Source: Glandiceps talaboti (taxonomy: Eukaryota; Hemichordata; Enteropneusta; Spengelidae). Taken from it: a stretch of DNA of 62,000 nt. The translations under genes and the position numbers were made by a program. The stretch spans positions 3,853,101 through 3,915,100 of the forward strand of contig NC_135550.1 of assembly GCF_964340395.1 (NCBI RefSeq). Direction: 5' to 3'. Positions 22,570 through 36,600 of the stretch are shown here, one piece after another (positions within the stretch are counted from its first letter, which is position 1; the number at the start of each line of letters is the position of its first letter). Below the pieces are notes generated by a model. That model had not been told where the DNA came from and ran no database searches. It saw only the letters and a program-made list of their open reading frames with translations.

Positions 22570-22594
22570 ATCTGGTGCTATAGGAATGGTGCCG

Positions 22595-22659
<65 letters not shown>

Positions 22660-23471
22660 GTGTTCCTGCGTACATGCGTGCGTGCGTGTGTGCATGCGTG
22701 CGTGTGTGCGTTTGGAAAATGTTCAAAGCAAAGTGTTCGCATCACACTGTGTGATTTGGGTAATAAAAATGCCATTTTTCATCAAAACCTTGAACTCTAA
22801 AGCTACTGTGCCAGTTGGTATGAAATTTAGTGGGAACATTCTTATAGGTGTTTGGATTAAGAAATGTTCATGACATAATGATTCCATTAGTGGTATGCAA
22901 ATTAGGTCTAAAAATGTGTCTTTTTTGGTCAAAAATCTATAATTCCAAACCTACTAAGCAGATTGGTCTGAAATTTAATTGGGATGCATCTGGCGATGTG
23001 TAGATGAAGCTGTATTCACAACGTGATGATCCCATCCAGTGATATTCAAAGTAGGTCTAAAATGTCAATTTTGGTCAAAAACTTATATCTTGAAACTGCA
23101 TTGTGAATGGGGTTAAAACTTGGCAGGCTGTTACTCTGCAGTTATTGTTGAAAACATTTGACACAATTGGCCCTAGCAACCATGACAACGCCCTTAGCAA
23201 CATTGAAATGATGATGCCTATTGCAAAGATAACATGGATAGGTAGGTAAGTGAATGCAGATTCAAAAATGTATGCAAATATGCCTAGCAACAGGACCACA
23301 CCCAATAGCAACAGCTATATGTACCTGATGGTTTATATTGCAAAGATGAAAACTGGAGAGGGTAGGCAAGTTAATAAAAATTCCTAAAATGTATGCGAAT
23401 ATGCCCAGCACACACGCCCATAGCAACAGCAAAATACAGTTGTACTACCATGCCATTGGTGCTATTTTTGA
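22570..23471 (+). mobile_element. Dispersed element with microsatellite and internal tandem units, copy 1
   Basis: It begins with GTGCTATAGGAATGG and a (TGTC)n array (22594-22660). About 150-bp units with GATATGCAAATTAGG-like and GGTCAAAAA motifs follow, then three units of about 115 bp with CCTAGCAACAAGACCACG-like sequence. It ends in ACAGTTGTACTACCATG then CCATTGGTGCTATTTTT. The start lacks the AGCACAACTG end seen in other copies. Family features are described at 30421-31955. Confidence 0.75.
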
Positions 23472-23886
23472 TATTTACCACCATCTAGTCTGTACACTTA
23501 GCTGAAATATCTTTCTGTCAAACTCAGACATTTATGTACAAGAAGTAGTTAGATCTTAGGAATGAATATGACGCCCTCTCCAGGGTAAAGTGATAAATTC
23601 TGTTGTTTCTTTTCTTTTCTTCTTTTTTGGGGAGTTGCTTGTGGGAGTTTATTACTTCAGTAACAATTAAGTAGAAAGTGTTGACTCAGCAAAAGTAGCC
23701 ACGCTGGGACAGTCTAGTTTTGACTACCAGTACACATTTTGTAATTAAAACAAAACTGATTTTACTTCATTCTTGAACACATTAAATCACCATTGAAATT
23801 TCTGCTGATCATTTTCTCAAAACTCAAGATGGTCTGTACAATTTCAAAATGGCAACTAAAATGAATTTTCAATAAAAATGCAGTTT

Positions 23887-23937
23887 TTAGCACAACTGAT
23901 CACTAAAGTAGTTCAGTACAGCTATAGGCATCACAAA

Positions 23938-24018
<81 letters not shown>

Positions 24019-24560
24019 CCTGTGTGGGTATATACAACTTAAGTCAAAAACCTTCAGACCAAATGCCTTGGTATGTGGTGGGGATATTACTTTTTGTGTC
24101 TAGTTGAGAAATTCAAATGAAAATGATTGCATCAGAGATGTGCATGTGGGTCAAAAAACATAATTTTTGGTCAAAAAACTTTAAAATAAAAAACTACAGG
24201 GCAGATTGGTCTGAAATTTGATGGGAAATGGTGGCTCCCACCAAATTTCAGACCAATCTCCCCTGTAGTTTTTACCCTCTTAGGGATGTGTAGATTAAGA
24301 ATTGGTCACGACATGATGACCCCATCAGTGATATGCAAATTAGGTAAAAAAATGTGACTTTTTTGTCAAAATTACCTGGCACAATGGGCAGAAATATAAT
24401 GGGGATGCATTTGATGACGTGTAGATGAAGAACTTTTAAGCATGTGATAATCTCAATAAAAAAAGTACTTGGTCAATGGGGCTAAAATTTGGATCAGCTT
24501 GTGGATAAACATTTTTTTCAAAACTGTACTGTTGTGCGACAACGCCATTGTTAGGCATAA
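23887..24560 (+). mobile_element. Dispersed microsatellite-bearing element, copy 2 (short)
   Basis: It runs from TTTTTAGCACAACTG through a (GT)n array (23942-24011) and two GGTCAAAAAAC units to CTGTACTGTTGTGCGACAAC. It lacks the 115-bp units. Around 24200-24260 it holds a near-perfect inverted pair of CAGATTGGTCTGAAATTTG, so part of a unit is inverted. Confidence 0.75.
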
Positions 24561-24866
24561 TAGCATTTTCCTGGTAATTGTCTCCACAACACCAGTAGCA
24601 ACATGAATGATGATATCACACCTTATAACTGAAATCTGAAACCCTGCATAGATCTTAAATAAAATGAAAATAATCATACATTGATATTCTTATATGTTAA
24701 TTATTTATTTCTTTTTCTTTGGAAGTTCTCTGCAAATGTCTGGCACACTTGAGCAGTGATCCTGTCATCTTTCCTGTGTGTATGTCAAAGTCAACCAGTC
24801 AACACCAAGCTGCAGAATCAATACTTTATAATCTCCTTGTTGCTTTGCTAATCACCAGACCACCTG

Positions 24867-25209
24867 ATGATGCCATGTGCACACAAAATTTGCAAAATAG
24901 CAAAACATAGGACTCTGTTAACGATATTTATTTCAGTGGTACTCCTAACTATTCTGCTGTTGGCTACCAATTCCTATACATTTAATATTATTATTAACCT
25001 TATCAGGAGACAAGCATACTTTCCAAGGTATGATACCGTTATGATATTGTAATCATGTTACTAGTATTTTTTTATTTGCACAACTGAAGTGAGGTTCAGT
25101 GGTGTTATAGGCATGGCAAAGTGCCAGTGTCTGTCCACCTGTGGCTGTGTGTCTGTGTCTGTGTGTGTCTGTGTGTGTCTGTGTGTGTGTGTGTGTGTCT
25201 GTCTGTGTG

Positions 25210-25246
<37 letters not shown>

Positions 25247-25275
25247 GCCATCCCACATGTCTGTCTGTGTATGTA

Positions 25276-25318
<43 letters not shown>

Positions 25319-28300
25319 AAAGTCAAAACCAACTAGTCTAGTCCTATACCTGTGGATAATTTCTACAATCACTATCCTCTTCATGTATAGTCAAACTGAC
25401 AAATTTCACCGAATATCTGACTAAACCACCTGCTTGGGCAAAGGTAAATGGCACATGTCTGTAGTAATCCATCACAAACTGACAGGCAGTTGTAATTGGT
25501 TACTTCATTCAGACAATTGCTCATTAATATTCAATTAATATTGCTGTCTTGACATTGATATCAATGCTTCAATACAACTATCACTGTGGGGGGGGGGGGG
25601 GGTAAGCACAGAAAATGATACTGTGCTTGAGTAACCAGTTTAACTATACTGTGTATAGGAAACTAGACTAAAACCCACTGGACCAATTATCTTGATATTT
25701 GTGGTGTCTCATTGAGAAATTGTTCAAATCAGCCAGTTATTGCATATCATAGACACTTTGTAGTATTTATTTGTTGCCGATTTCTTTTAGATGATGTTTA
25801 CATAGAAAAGAAATATATGCATGCTTTAGTTTAAATACTCATATGACTTTGCACTGAGTTGTAGCTATAAAATCAATATATTACTGCATAACTTTAATAT
25901 AGAGATTTCAAGTGTCGAACCCCATATAATCACATCATCATGCAAGCTTTCTAGTGTTAGACAGTGATCGTTGACCTTCAGGATGGACTATAAAAAGTAA
26001 AGCATTTCTTGCATATAACACATGTTATAGCATTTTTATATGTGTTACCAATTTCTTTTAAATCATGTCTAAATATAATACAGAACAAAAGAAATATACA
26101 CATGAACTAGTTTTGGAGTTCATATCACATTTTACTGAATGGCTGCTGTATTTGTAGTGAACACTCACTGTCACACTCAAATCCAATAATACATAATAGG
26201 GACTCCATTTAAGTGTCTACCCCAATATTATCTGGTGTAAGCTTTCTTTTAAGACTTTAACCTTGACTTTGACCTTCAGGATCTAATTATCAGTATCAAA
26301 CAATTTCTTGCATATTACAGACACTTTGTATCCTGGTAGTATTTATTTGTTGCTAACAATTTATCATGAGACCATTCTCACATAGAACAAAGTAATGGGT
26401 GGGGGGGGGGGAACCTGTGGCTTCTACAAAGACTTGTAGTAAATGCATGAATGTTTGTATCCATCAGTTCATTCATCACAAATGATGGTATTGCTTCTGA
26501 TTGCCTTTTGAATGGCAAAAGAACTGAGGCTTCCGAAGGTTAACTCAAGGCCTTCAAAAGGCTAAATTAGCCATCATATTTGTTCCAGCTGTAAATTAAA
26601 ATGGCCAACTAATACAAATATGTTAATCTCTAAATATCAACCAATTCAGGTGAGCATTATACATGTACATATATGTAGTTTGCCAAATACCGTGCCATAT
26701 CTTGCTAGGAAAGGTCAGGAATGATATTTTGGCAGATAACATACTTACATGTCACCTATGACTATGAATTTCTAGAAATACTGTTTCATTTCAAAATGAA
26801 ATCACTTCTGCATTATACTGTCGAGCCTAGAATCATGCACCTCTCTGATGACTGCAATATGTGGTTGTTTACATCTCAGCCTTAACTTTATTACCCAATC
26901 AGAGTGCATGTTTGCTCTGAAGTATTATGTAATGTTTACTTTTTCTGTATTTGGGTATCACTCCAAGTCTGATTCAAACAAATAACCTTCAGCTGAAAAG
27001 TGAGTGTGTCCTTGTTTTACATACTGTATTCCATTAAATGTACAAATGTGTTCATAATAAGTTTTGTTGTTCTAGTTAAACAAAAACTGCACCCTCTGGG
27101 GTGGTAATTTTGATATCATTTACAAATTTAGGGGTGGACCATTTGATATCCTGGGGGGGGGGGCTTGGAAGATTTCGGGGGAAAAAAAAGATGCCAAGTG
27201 GATTTGCTTGAAAAAAAAATCCGGATATGAGTGGTGATGGAAAAAAAAAGATGGACCACTGCTGCTAGAAAAAAAAATATCTTGACAGGGAAATGATGCA
27301 CAGGTTCGAGTATACTGTTCAACTTGCTCGTACCTCTCCAACCAGGACACTTGTCAAATCATGACAAACAGTTTCAAACACATGTCAGGGACCAGTCAGT
27401 TTCGTTAGCCTGTGGTACATATATATATTTGTTCTTGTCTCTGTTTCTTTCATAAATTGTTTAAATATTACTTCATGTAAGGGTTCAAACATAACTATAC
27501 ATAAAATTATACATATAATACATGTATTACCTAGCTACCACACTAGTTACAGAACTTGCCATGTAATTTTTTGGCTGCTTCACAATCAGTGCTTCACTTA
27601 TCTTGCACTTTGGGGCAAAAGTGAAATTGACTGTTTTGTAATGGTAATCTTCATACTATTACTATTACTATTGGATGGTTTATAAAAGAACTTAATCTAA
27701 ATTGTTCTAGTCTCTTCAGTATGAATTTGTCAGAAGGGATGATATACTTCTTATTTCAGACACTACATGTATCAACACCACAACTCAAATTCAAGTTTCT
27801 ATTGTACACTAGGTATGACCTCCTAAAGTGCTCTAACACATCAGTAACTTTACTATACATGCAATATCAATGCCCCTATACCAATGATACAGGCCCACTT
27901 TTATAACATGGAAAACCTATTTAAAAAGGTTATATTTACTTTAGCTTTTCGATGCGTGGCAATATATATCTCAGAGGCTATGCATAACCTAAAAATTGCC
28001 TAAATAGAAACAAAAAACTACAGATCTGGCAGGGGGAGACCCCTTGGACTCCATCACCCCAGAGGCCACTCATTCGTTAAACCAACAATAAGATTCACCA
28101 AAATTGGTAAAAAATACTTGAAAAGCTTCTAGGGGAGACCCCCTAGGACCCCCCCCCCCCATAAGAGGTAGACATGTCCAAGCCTCAAATCAAAGTTCTT
28201 CCCTCCACCTCTTACTGCCAAGATGCTATGAAACTTTATTTCAAAAATGTTTCAACCATGTGTAGTTGCTTTTTACAATTGTTAGAGCTGTCTTGTAAAA

Positions 28301-30496
28301 CTTGCAAATTATTGTCTGAAAGTATCTGTTAATAGCCTGAAAATTGGCTTTAAGAGTAAAAATCATCCAGAGCTTCTAGGGGGACACCCCTAGAACCCCC
28401 CCCCCCCCCCCCCCCCCGTAAGAGGTAGACATGTTCCAGTCTCAAATCAAAGTTCTTCCCTCCACCTCTTACTGTTAAGATGCTATGAAACTTTATTTAA
28501 AAAATGTTTCAACCTCACATAGTTGCTTTTTACATGTTAGAGCTGTCTTGTAAAGTTTGTAAATTATTGTCTGAAAGTGTCTGTGAATGGCCTAAACATT
28601 GCCTTTAGAAGTAAAAATCCTCCAGGGCTTCTAGGGGGAGACCCCCTAGAACCCCCCCCCCCCTATTCACACACACTCACACAAGAGGTAGACATATCCC
28701 AGTCTCAAAGCTCTTCCCTCTACAGCTTACTGTCAGATGCCATGAAACTTTTTCACGGGGTCAGTGACTTTTTGTTGGCCCAATGGAAAATAACACTGAC
28801 ACCCCCCATCCCCCCAAGCTGGAGAAACTGACCGGTCTATCTAAATGTCTGAGCTCACCAATCAAGTTTCCGATTTGTATTTTCATCATACCATGGCATA
28901 AAAACTGTCAATGATGTTTATTTAATTGAAAATCAAACATGTATGAAATATGTAGTTTTCTAAATAAAATCTGTGTGATAGAACAGCATCTTTTTACTCT
29001 CTGTATTACCCTGTGTGAAAACCAAACAGAAAATTGTGGCAACAAATGTAGGTGTTCAACGTTGACGTAAAAAAAAAAATCCGGATATCTCAAAGAAGCA
29101 AAGAAAAAAAAAAGTTGCCAGCATAGGCGAAGGAGAAAAAAAATAATTCTCAGGCAAGCAGGTGGGAAAAAAAATAATGACTCTCCACCAATCTTCCAAG
29201 CCCCCCCCCCCCCCAGGATATCGAATGGTCTACCCCTTAAGAATTAATGTTTATGATCATGAGTCAACACAGATCTCACCAAAATACATTGCTACATTTT
29301 ATTCATCTGGTTCAACATAAATCTTACCAACAAAGATTTTTGTTGAGCCAGATGATAAAATGTAGCAGTGTTAGTAAGATTTTTGTTGAGCCAGATGATA
29401 AGATGTAGCAGTGTTAGTAAGATTTTTGTTGAGCCAGATGATAAGATGTAGCAGTGTTGAGCCAGCTGATAAAATGTAGCAGTGTTAGTAAGATTTTTGT
29501 CGAGGTAGACATTGTGTTTAATGATTTTCATATCGTGTGTTCATATATATATATCTGAATTTAATTTTAAAATATATATGTTTGCTGTAAACAAAGTAAA
29601 TTATTAGGTTGCTGAGATTTAACTAAGAATATTAATGTAAATTTAACTTTGATAATATCATTGGCAGTGATTTTGATTATATACCTCAAATAACATTACA
29701 ACATTTGTACTTGTACACAAACAGTATAAATACAGAGGACAAGGATATCTACATCAATGTGTTGTTAAAATACCAACCTATGATGAAAGAAGAAAATATC
29801 AACAAATTCACAAAAAGTATTGTAGAAAGGTTACATCTGCCATGGAAACAAAATGATTCCAACATAGATAAAATACGGTAAGTCTATGAGAACTAATCCA
29901 AAATAGAACACAATATTATGTTACAAACATGGACTTTGCATTATGGAATGTTTCACATTATTTTTTCAAGTGGAAAAACATAGTAAAGTTGGGGGGTTTC
30001 GTTAAAAATCCAAATACATACCCTTTGTCATCCATCATGACCACTTTGAACACATACACCCATACCTAAGAATACCTCTATTAAAGGACAAACAAATAAA
30101 AGGGATTTGTTTCTCGTCTTCACGTGTCATCTGAAATCATGCGCATCACACATTTTTATTTCATTTCCCTGTTTTCACCAACATCTTCTTTCTATATTGA
30201 TGGCGAAACCAAACAGTTTGAGAAGTACAGATGAGAGGCTGTCAAACAAACAGTTTACAATGCATGTAGTTTACTTTCAGAGTTCAATAAATGTTATTAA
30301 TCATTCAGGACAGCTTCAGTGGTAACATCATGTATGTGATAGTGTAATGGTTGATGAGTCAGTGTACTTCCCCAACCAACACCCCCCAAGCCCCCTTCAA
30401 AAAAAAGCAAGTGTCACCACATCATTTTTAGCACAACTGTACTGAAGGTTCAGTAGTGCTATAGGCATAGCAAAGTGTCTGTCTGTCTCTCTGTGT

Positions 30497-30543
<47 letters not shown>

Positions 30544-30558
30544 CAACTTATTAAGTTG

Positions 30559-30617
<59 letters not shown>

Positions 30618-33600
30618 GTCAAAAGCTGCTGGACCGACTGCTTTGATATTTGGTGGTCATGTTACTTCTGGTGTCTAGTTGGCAAATTGTTCAAATGAAA
30701 ATGATTGCATCAGATATGTGGGTTTTGGGTAAAAAAATGTGATTTTTGGTCAAAAAACTTAAACTCCAAAAGTACTGGGCAGATTGGCATGAAATTTGAT
30801 GGGGACATTCTTAGATGTGGGTAAATTAAGATTTGTTCATGACATAATGATTCATTCCCCTGGTAATATGCAAATTAGGGCTGAAATGTGTCTTTTGGTC
30901 AAAAACCTATAATTCCAAAACTACTTAGCAGATTGAGCTGAAATTTGACAGGGATGCATCTGTGGGTGTATAGATGAAGAAATATTAAGCAGATAATGAT
31001 CACATCAATAATATGCAATTTAAGTGTATAAACTAAGGTGAATTTTTGTCAAAAATTGTACTTAATCAATGAGACTGAAACTTGGTGAGATGTTTCTAGA
31101 AGTGTTATTCTGCAGATTTTCCTCAAAATATTTTGACACAATTGGCCCTAGCAAGCATGACCACGCCCTTAGCAACAACTGAATGGCAGTATATTTTGCT
31201 CAAATAACAACATCATCTGGTAGGCAAGTAAGTAAACATTCAAAAAAGTATGCAAATATCCCTAGCAACCATGACCACGCCCATAGCAACAACCAAATAA
31301 TCATGTATATTGCAAAGATAACAGGAATTGAAAGACAAATGAATAAACATTCAAAAAATGTATGCAAATGTACCTAGCAACAAGACCACACCCATAGCAA
31401 CAGTCAAATATTCACATATATTGCGAAAATAACAACAGGGATTAATAGACAATTGAATAAACATTCAAAAAATGTATGTAAATTTGCCTAGCAACAAGAC
31501 CACGCCCATAGCAACAGCTAAATAATCACGTTTATTGCAAAGATAACAGGAATTGAAAGACAAATGAATAAACATTCAATAAGTATGCAAATGTGACTAG
31601 CAACAAGACCATGCCCATAGCAATTGCCACATGATCACGTATATTGAAAAAATAATATCAGGAATTCATACACAAGTGAGCAAAAACATACAAAAATGTA
31701 TGCAGATATATCTAACAACATGACCATGCCCATAGCAACAGCCAAATGATAGCATATATTGTAAAGATAGCAACATGGTTGGATAGGCAACTGGGGAGTC
31801 ATTCAACAAATGAACACCTATTGTTAGCATGGACTAGCATATGGATAAACATTTTTTAAAAACTGTACAGCAAATGAACACCTATTGTTAGCTTGGACTA
31901 GCATATGGATAAACACTTTTAAAAACTGTACAGTTGTTCTACAACGCCATTGGTGGTATTTTTAAATAGTGCTTGCCCATTGTGTTTTTGCTCATTGTTT
32001 ACACTCTTCCATTGACTTGCTCTTGTAAGAAGTTGGTTACCTAGTAAGGCAGCCATTATTTGATACCATTCAGTTCAGTAGTTGTGGAATATATTAGAAT
32101 TTTGCTTCCAGGACAAAAAGCTCTGATTTTTGTAATACACCATATTCTGTTACCAAAGTTCCAACCATTTCACAAGTACAAAGATGGTGACCAAGATATA
32201 GCGTCAGATGAGATAAAATTAGCAAAGTGAGGGCTAAAATTTGGTCATTACTGCTGATCATACGACAGTGCACAAAACGTGTGTCAAAGAACTTCATGTG
32301 TTTTTAAAAGACTATACAGCCATGGTTATGTATGCTTGTTGGTAATAAAACAGTACAGGTAACTTCATGCCTGCTGTCCTAACACTACAATATTCAACTA
32401 TTCTTGCCTTCACTTCGAGCCCATATGAGATTCGGAAACTTCAAATGATTCAGAATTCTGCAGCTCGTTTAGGTATTAGAGTGAAGTGTAACCACATTAC
32501 CCCTTTTCTCAAAGTGTTACACTGGCTACCAGTACAACAGCATTGCAGAATTTAAAATTCTCTGCTTAACATTCAAAGTACTTCATGGTTCTGCACCTGG
32601 CTATCTTAGTCAGTAGCTCCAGCCGTGCTTTACGCAGTAACTCACGGAACGAAATTTACTTACACCAACCACTCAGCAATACTGCTTATTATGATTCCAT
32701 GTAATACTGGGATTGTCAGGTTACGTAAACATTCGAATTGTACTGAAAACTGGTATATGCATGTTCGTAACAAACCGAAATTACGCACGTACAGTATCTT
32801 TAAAAGAACATATCGCCGTGAAAATTATTTAGATTTAGATTTGTCGAGAGCTGAACGTTCTCTTTTTGTTCAGTTACGAATAGGAATACTTCCACTCAGG
32901 ATTGAAACAGGTCGTTTTAGGGGCGAGGTGTTACATGCTCGCCTCTGTGTGTTATGTAATACAGATTCAATTGAGGACGAATCTCACTTTTTATTTCACT
33001 GTTCATTCTATCAGGATTTAAGAACACATTTTTACAATATTATACTTGAGTCTAATCCAAATTTTGTAAACTTTAATGAGACTGAGAAATGGAACTTTAT
33101 AATGATCAATATGCCCAGAGCAACTTGTAAATTTATTCACAAAGCTCACACCAGAAGGTGTAATCATCTTTATATAACAATGTAGTATGTTACTTTTCTT
33201 TACTTGTTATGAATGTCCTCTTTGCACCCCTTATTTTTAAGTGCTTTATACGAGCAATTCAGTTTTGTAGTGACTAATAAGCCTGGTGGGCTGGGTGATG
33301 TGTTTGCTTTCTGATATTGTTATTGCCAATTTGTAAAATGTATATCACATGTCACTATAATAAACAACCTTTACTTACTTACTTACTATTATGGTGACAG
33401 AGCATTCTCAATTTGTACCCCACACTTGTGGAATGCTCTGCCATCATATCTGCAGAGTGTCACTACATTCCAGGCATTTAAATCAGGTCTTAAGACCTAT
33501 TTTTTCAGTAAGACTTTTGCTTGAGTCTGTTTTTGTACTTGTTTTTCTGTGCTTTGTAAAGTGCATTGTGATTGTTTGTTGCTTGTTTTACAACAAATTA

Positions 33601-36600
33601 ATTAATTATATCAATTATATGCAAAGCAAATTGGTAATCTGTTTTGCATAATTATAAGTAATGGCACAGCATATTTACAAAAGAAAATTTATACTTGTAG
33701 AATCAAACATTTTTAGGAAGTGGAACAAATAAAAAAAATTTAAGCTCTGTGATAGAAATTTTCATAAATAAATATGAACCAAGAGCCCATGAACATTCAT
33801 AACCAGATTACTTATTAACTCTATTATGTTTATTCAATTTATATTTTATCACAGAATACAACTAGCTAAGGTGTCCACTATCCAGAACCAATTCAGCTTA
33901 ACTCAACAAAACGTCAAAGTGGGAACACGGATAAAAACATCTGTTAGTAATAAACCATTATCAATGACAAAATCCATGTACACATATCTATCCAAGGTAA
34001 ATTGGTCTAAGACTATGTCCTCTTGTTTTATCATAAATTGGTCCAAGACTATGTCCTCTTATTTTATCATAAATTGGTCTAAGACTATGTTCTCTTGTTT
34101 TATCATAAATTGGTCTAAGACTATGTTCTCTTGTTTTATCATAAATTGGTCTAAGACTATGTTCTCTTGTTTTATCATAAATTGGTCTAAGACTATGTTC
34201 TCTTGTTTTATCATAAATTGGTCTTAGACTATGTTCTCTTGTTTTATCATAAATTGGTCTAAGACTATGTTCTCTTGTTTTATCATAAATTGGTCTTAGA
34301 CTATGTTCTCTTGTTTTATCATAAATTGGTCTTAGACTATGTTCTCTTGTTTTATCATAAATTGGTCTAAGACTATGTTCTCTTGTTTTATCATAAATTG
34401 GTCTAAGACTATGTTCTCTTGTTTTATCATAAATTGGTCTTAGACTATGTCCTCTTGTTTTATCATAAATTGGTCTAAGACTATGTCCTCTTGTTTTATC
34501 ATAAATTGGTCTAAGACTATGTTCTCTTGTTTTATCATAAATTGGTCTTAGACTATGTTCTCTTGTTTTATCATAAATTGGTCTAAGACTATGTTCTCTT
34601 GTTTTATCATAAATTGGTCTTAGACTATGTCCTCTTGTTTTATCATAAATTGGTCTAAGACTATGTTCTCTTGTTTTATCATAAATTGGTCTTAGACTAT
34701 GTCCTCTTGTTTTATCATAAATTGGTCTTAGACTATGTTCTCTTGTTTTATCATAAATTGGTCTAAGACTATGTTCTCTTGTTTTATCATAAATTGGTCT
34801 AAGACTATGTTCTCTTGTTTTATCATAAATTGGTCTTAGACTATGTCCTCTTGTTTTATCATAAATTGGTCTAAGACTATGTCCTCTTGTTTTATCATAA
34901 ATTGGTCTAAGACTATGTTCTCTTGTTTTATCATAAATTGGTCTTAGACTATGTTCTCTTGTTTTATCATAAATTGGTCTAAGACTATGTTCTCTTGTTT
35001 TATCATAAATTGGTCTTAGACTATGTCCTCTTGTTTTATCATAAATTGGTCTAAGACTATGTTCTCTTGTTTTATCATAAATTGGTCTTAGACTATGTCC
35101 TCTTGTTTTATCATAAATTGGTCTTAGACTATGTTCTCTTGTTTTATCATAAATTGGTCTAAGACTATGTTCTCTTGTTTTATCATAAATTGGTCTTAGA
35201 CTATGTCCTCTTGTTTTATCATAATTTGGTCTTAGACTATGTTCTCTTGTTTTATCATAAATTGGTCTAAGACTATGTTCTCTTGTTTTATCATAAATTG
35301 GTCTTAGACTATGTTCTCTTGTTTTATCATAAATTGGTCTTAGACTATGTCCTCTTGTTTTATCATAAATTGGTCTTAGACTATGTCCTCTTGTTTTATC
35401 ATAAATTGGTCTAAGACTATGTTCTCTTGTTTTATCATAAATTGGTCTTAGACTATGTCCTCTTGTTTTATCATAAATTGGTCTTAGACTATGTTCTCTT
35501 GTTTTATCATAAATTGGTCTAAGACTATGTTCTCTTGTTTTATCATAAATTGGTCTTAGACTATGTCCTCTTGTTTTATCATAATTTGGTCTTAGACTAT
35601 GTTCTCTTGTTTTATCATAAATTGGTCTAAGACTATGTCCTCTTGTTTTATCATAAATTGGTCTTAGACTATGTCCTCTTGTTTTATCATAAATTGGTCT
35701 AAGACTATGTTCTCTTGTTTTATCATAAATTGGTCTAAGTCTATGTCCTCTTGTTTTATCATAAATTGGTCTTAGACTATTCTCTTGTTTTATCATAAAT
35801 TGGTCTTAGACTATGTTCTCTTGTTTTATCATAAATTGGTCTTAGACTATGTCCTCTTGTTTTATCATAAATTGGTCTTAGACTATGTCCTCTTGTTTTA
35901 TCATAAATTGGTCTTAGACTATGTTCTCTTGTTTTATCATAAATTGGTCTTAGACTATGTCCTCTTGTTTTATCATAAATTGGTCTAAGACTATGTCCTC
36001 TTGTTTTATCATAAATTGGTCTTAGACTATGTCCTCTTGTTTTATCATATCTTTTATTTTTAAGTCACCATGGCAGAAGCTGAAGTTAATTTTATGGAAG
36101 TATTTTCATTCCAGAAAAAAAAACTGGAGTGAAAATTCTTCCATACAACCATAACTTAGAGGGAACACCACTCCATGAAATAAAGGTGTTTTCATTAACT
36201 TTGGGTTGTAGAAAGTCATTTCACGATTTTATAGCATATCATTTTTGTGCAATTGCTATTATTCTCACACTGATCCACCATTGCCTCATGGAACTTAACA
36301 GACCTACCTAATGTATTCTGATTCACACTGAATGTTTATGACTCCTAAGTGCTTATTAGTGCTAGATAAATAATCAAAATTTGTGTTATATGAAATCATT
36401 CAATAATTCTCCAGAACCCAAAGTTTATGAAAATGCATCTTTTTCCCAGAGTGCCATTACCTTTAACCATTCAAGCGTGATGTGATTGTTGACACATGTC
36501 TTTGATGACATTCCCAATACCAGCATTGTGTTCTACCAGCCAAAAGTGGTGGTTAAGTGTTCATCAGTAATTAGAACACAACAAGTATCTTTTACAAACT

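Noticed and set aside
32625-33185. 186-codon ORF as one protein
   Set aside because: Its first 22 codons are out-of-frame host LINE; the rest is an inserted LINE. The target duplication at 32687-32693 marks the junction.
33988-35796. 602-codon minus-strand ORF of 12-residue repeats
   Set aside because: It is the 36-bp intronic minisatellite read in one frame. There is no start context or splice support, and the opposite strand is also partly open.
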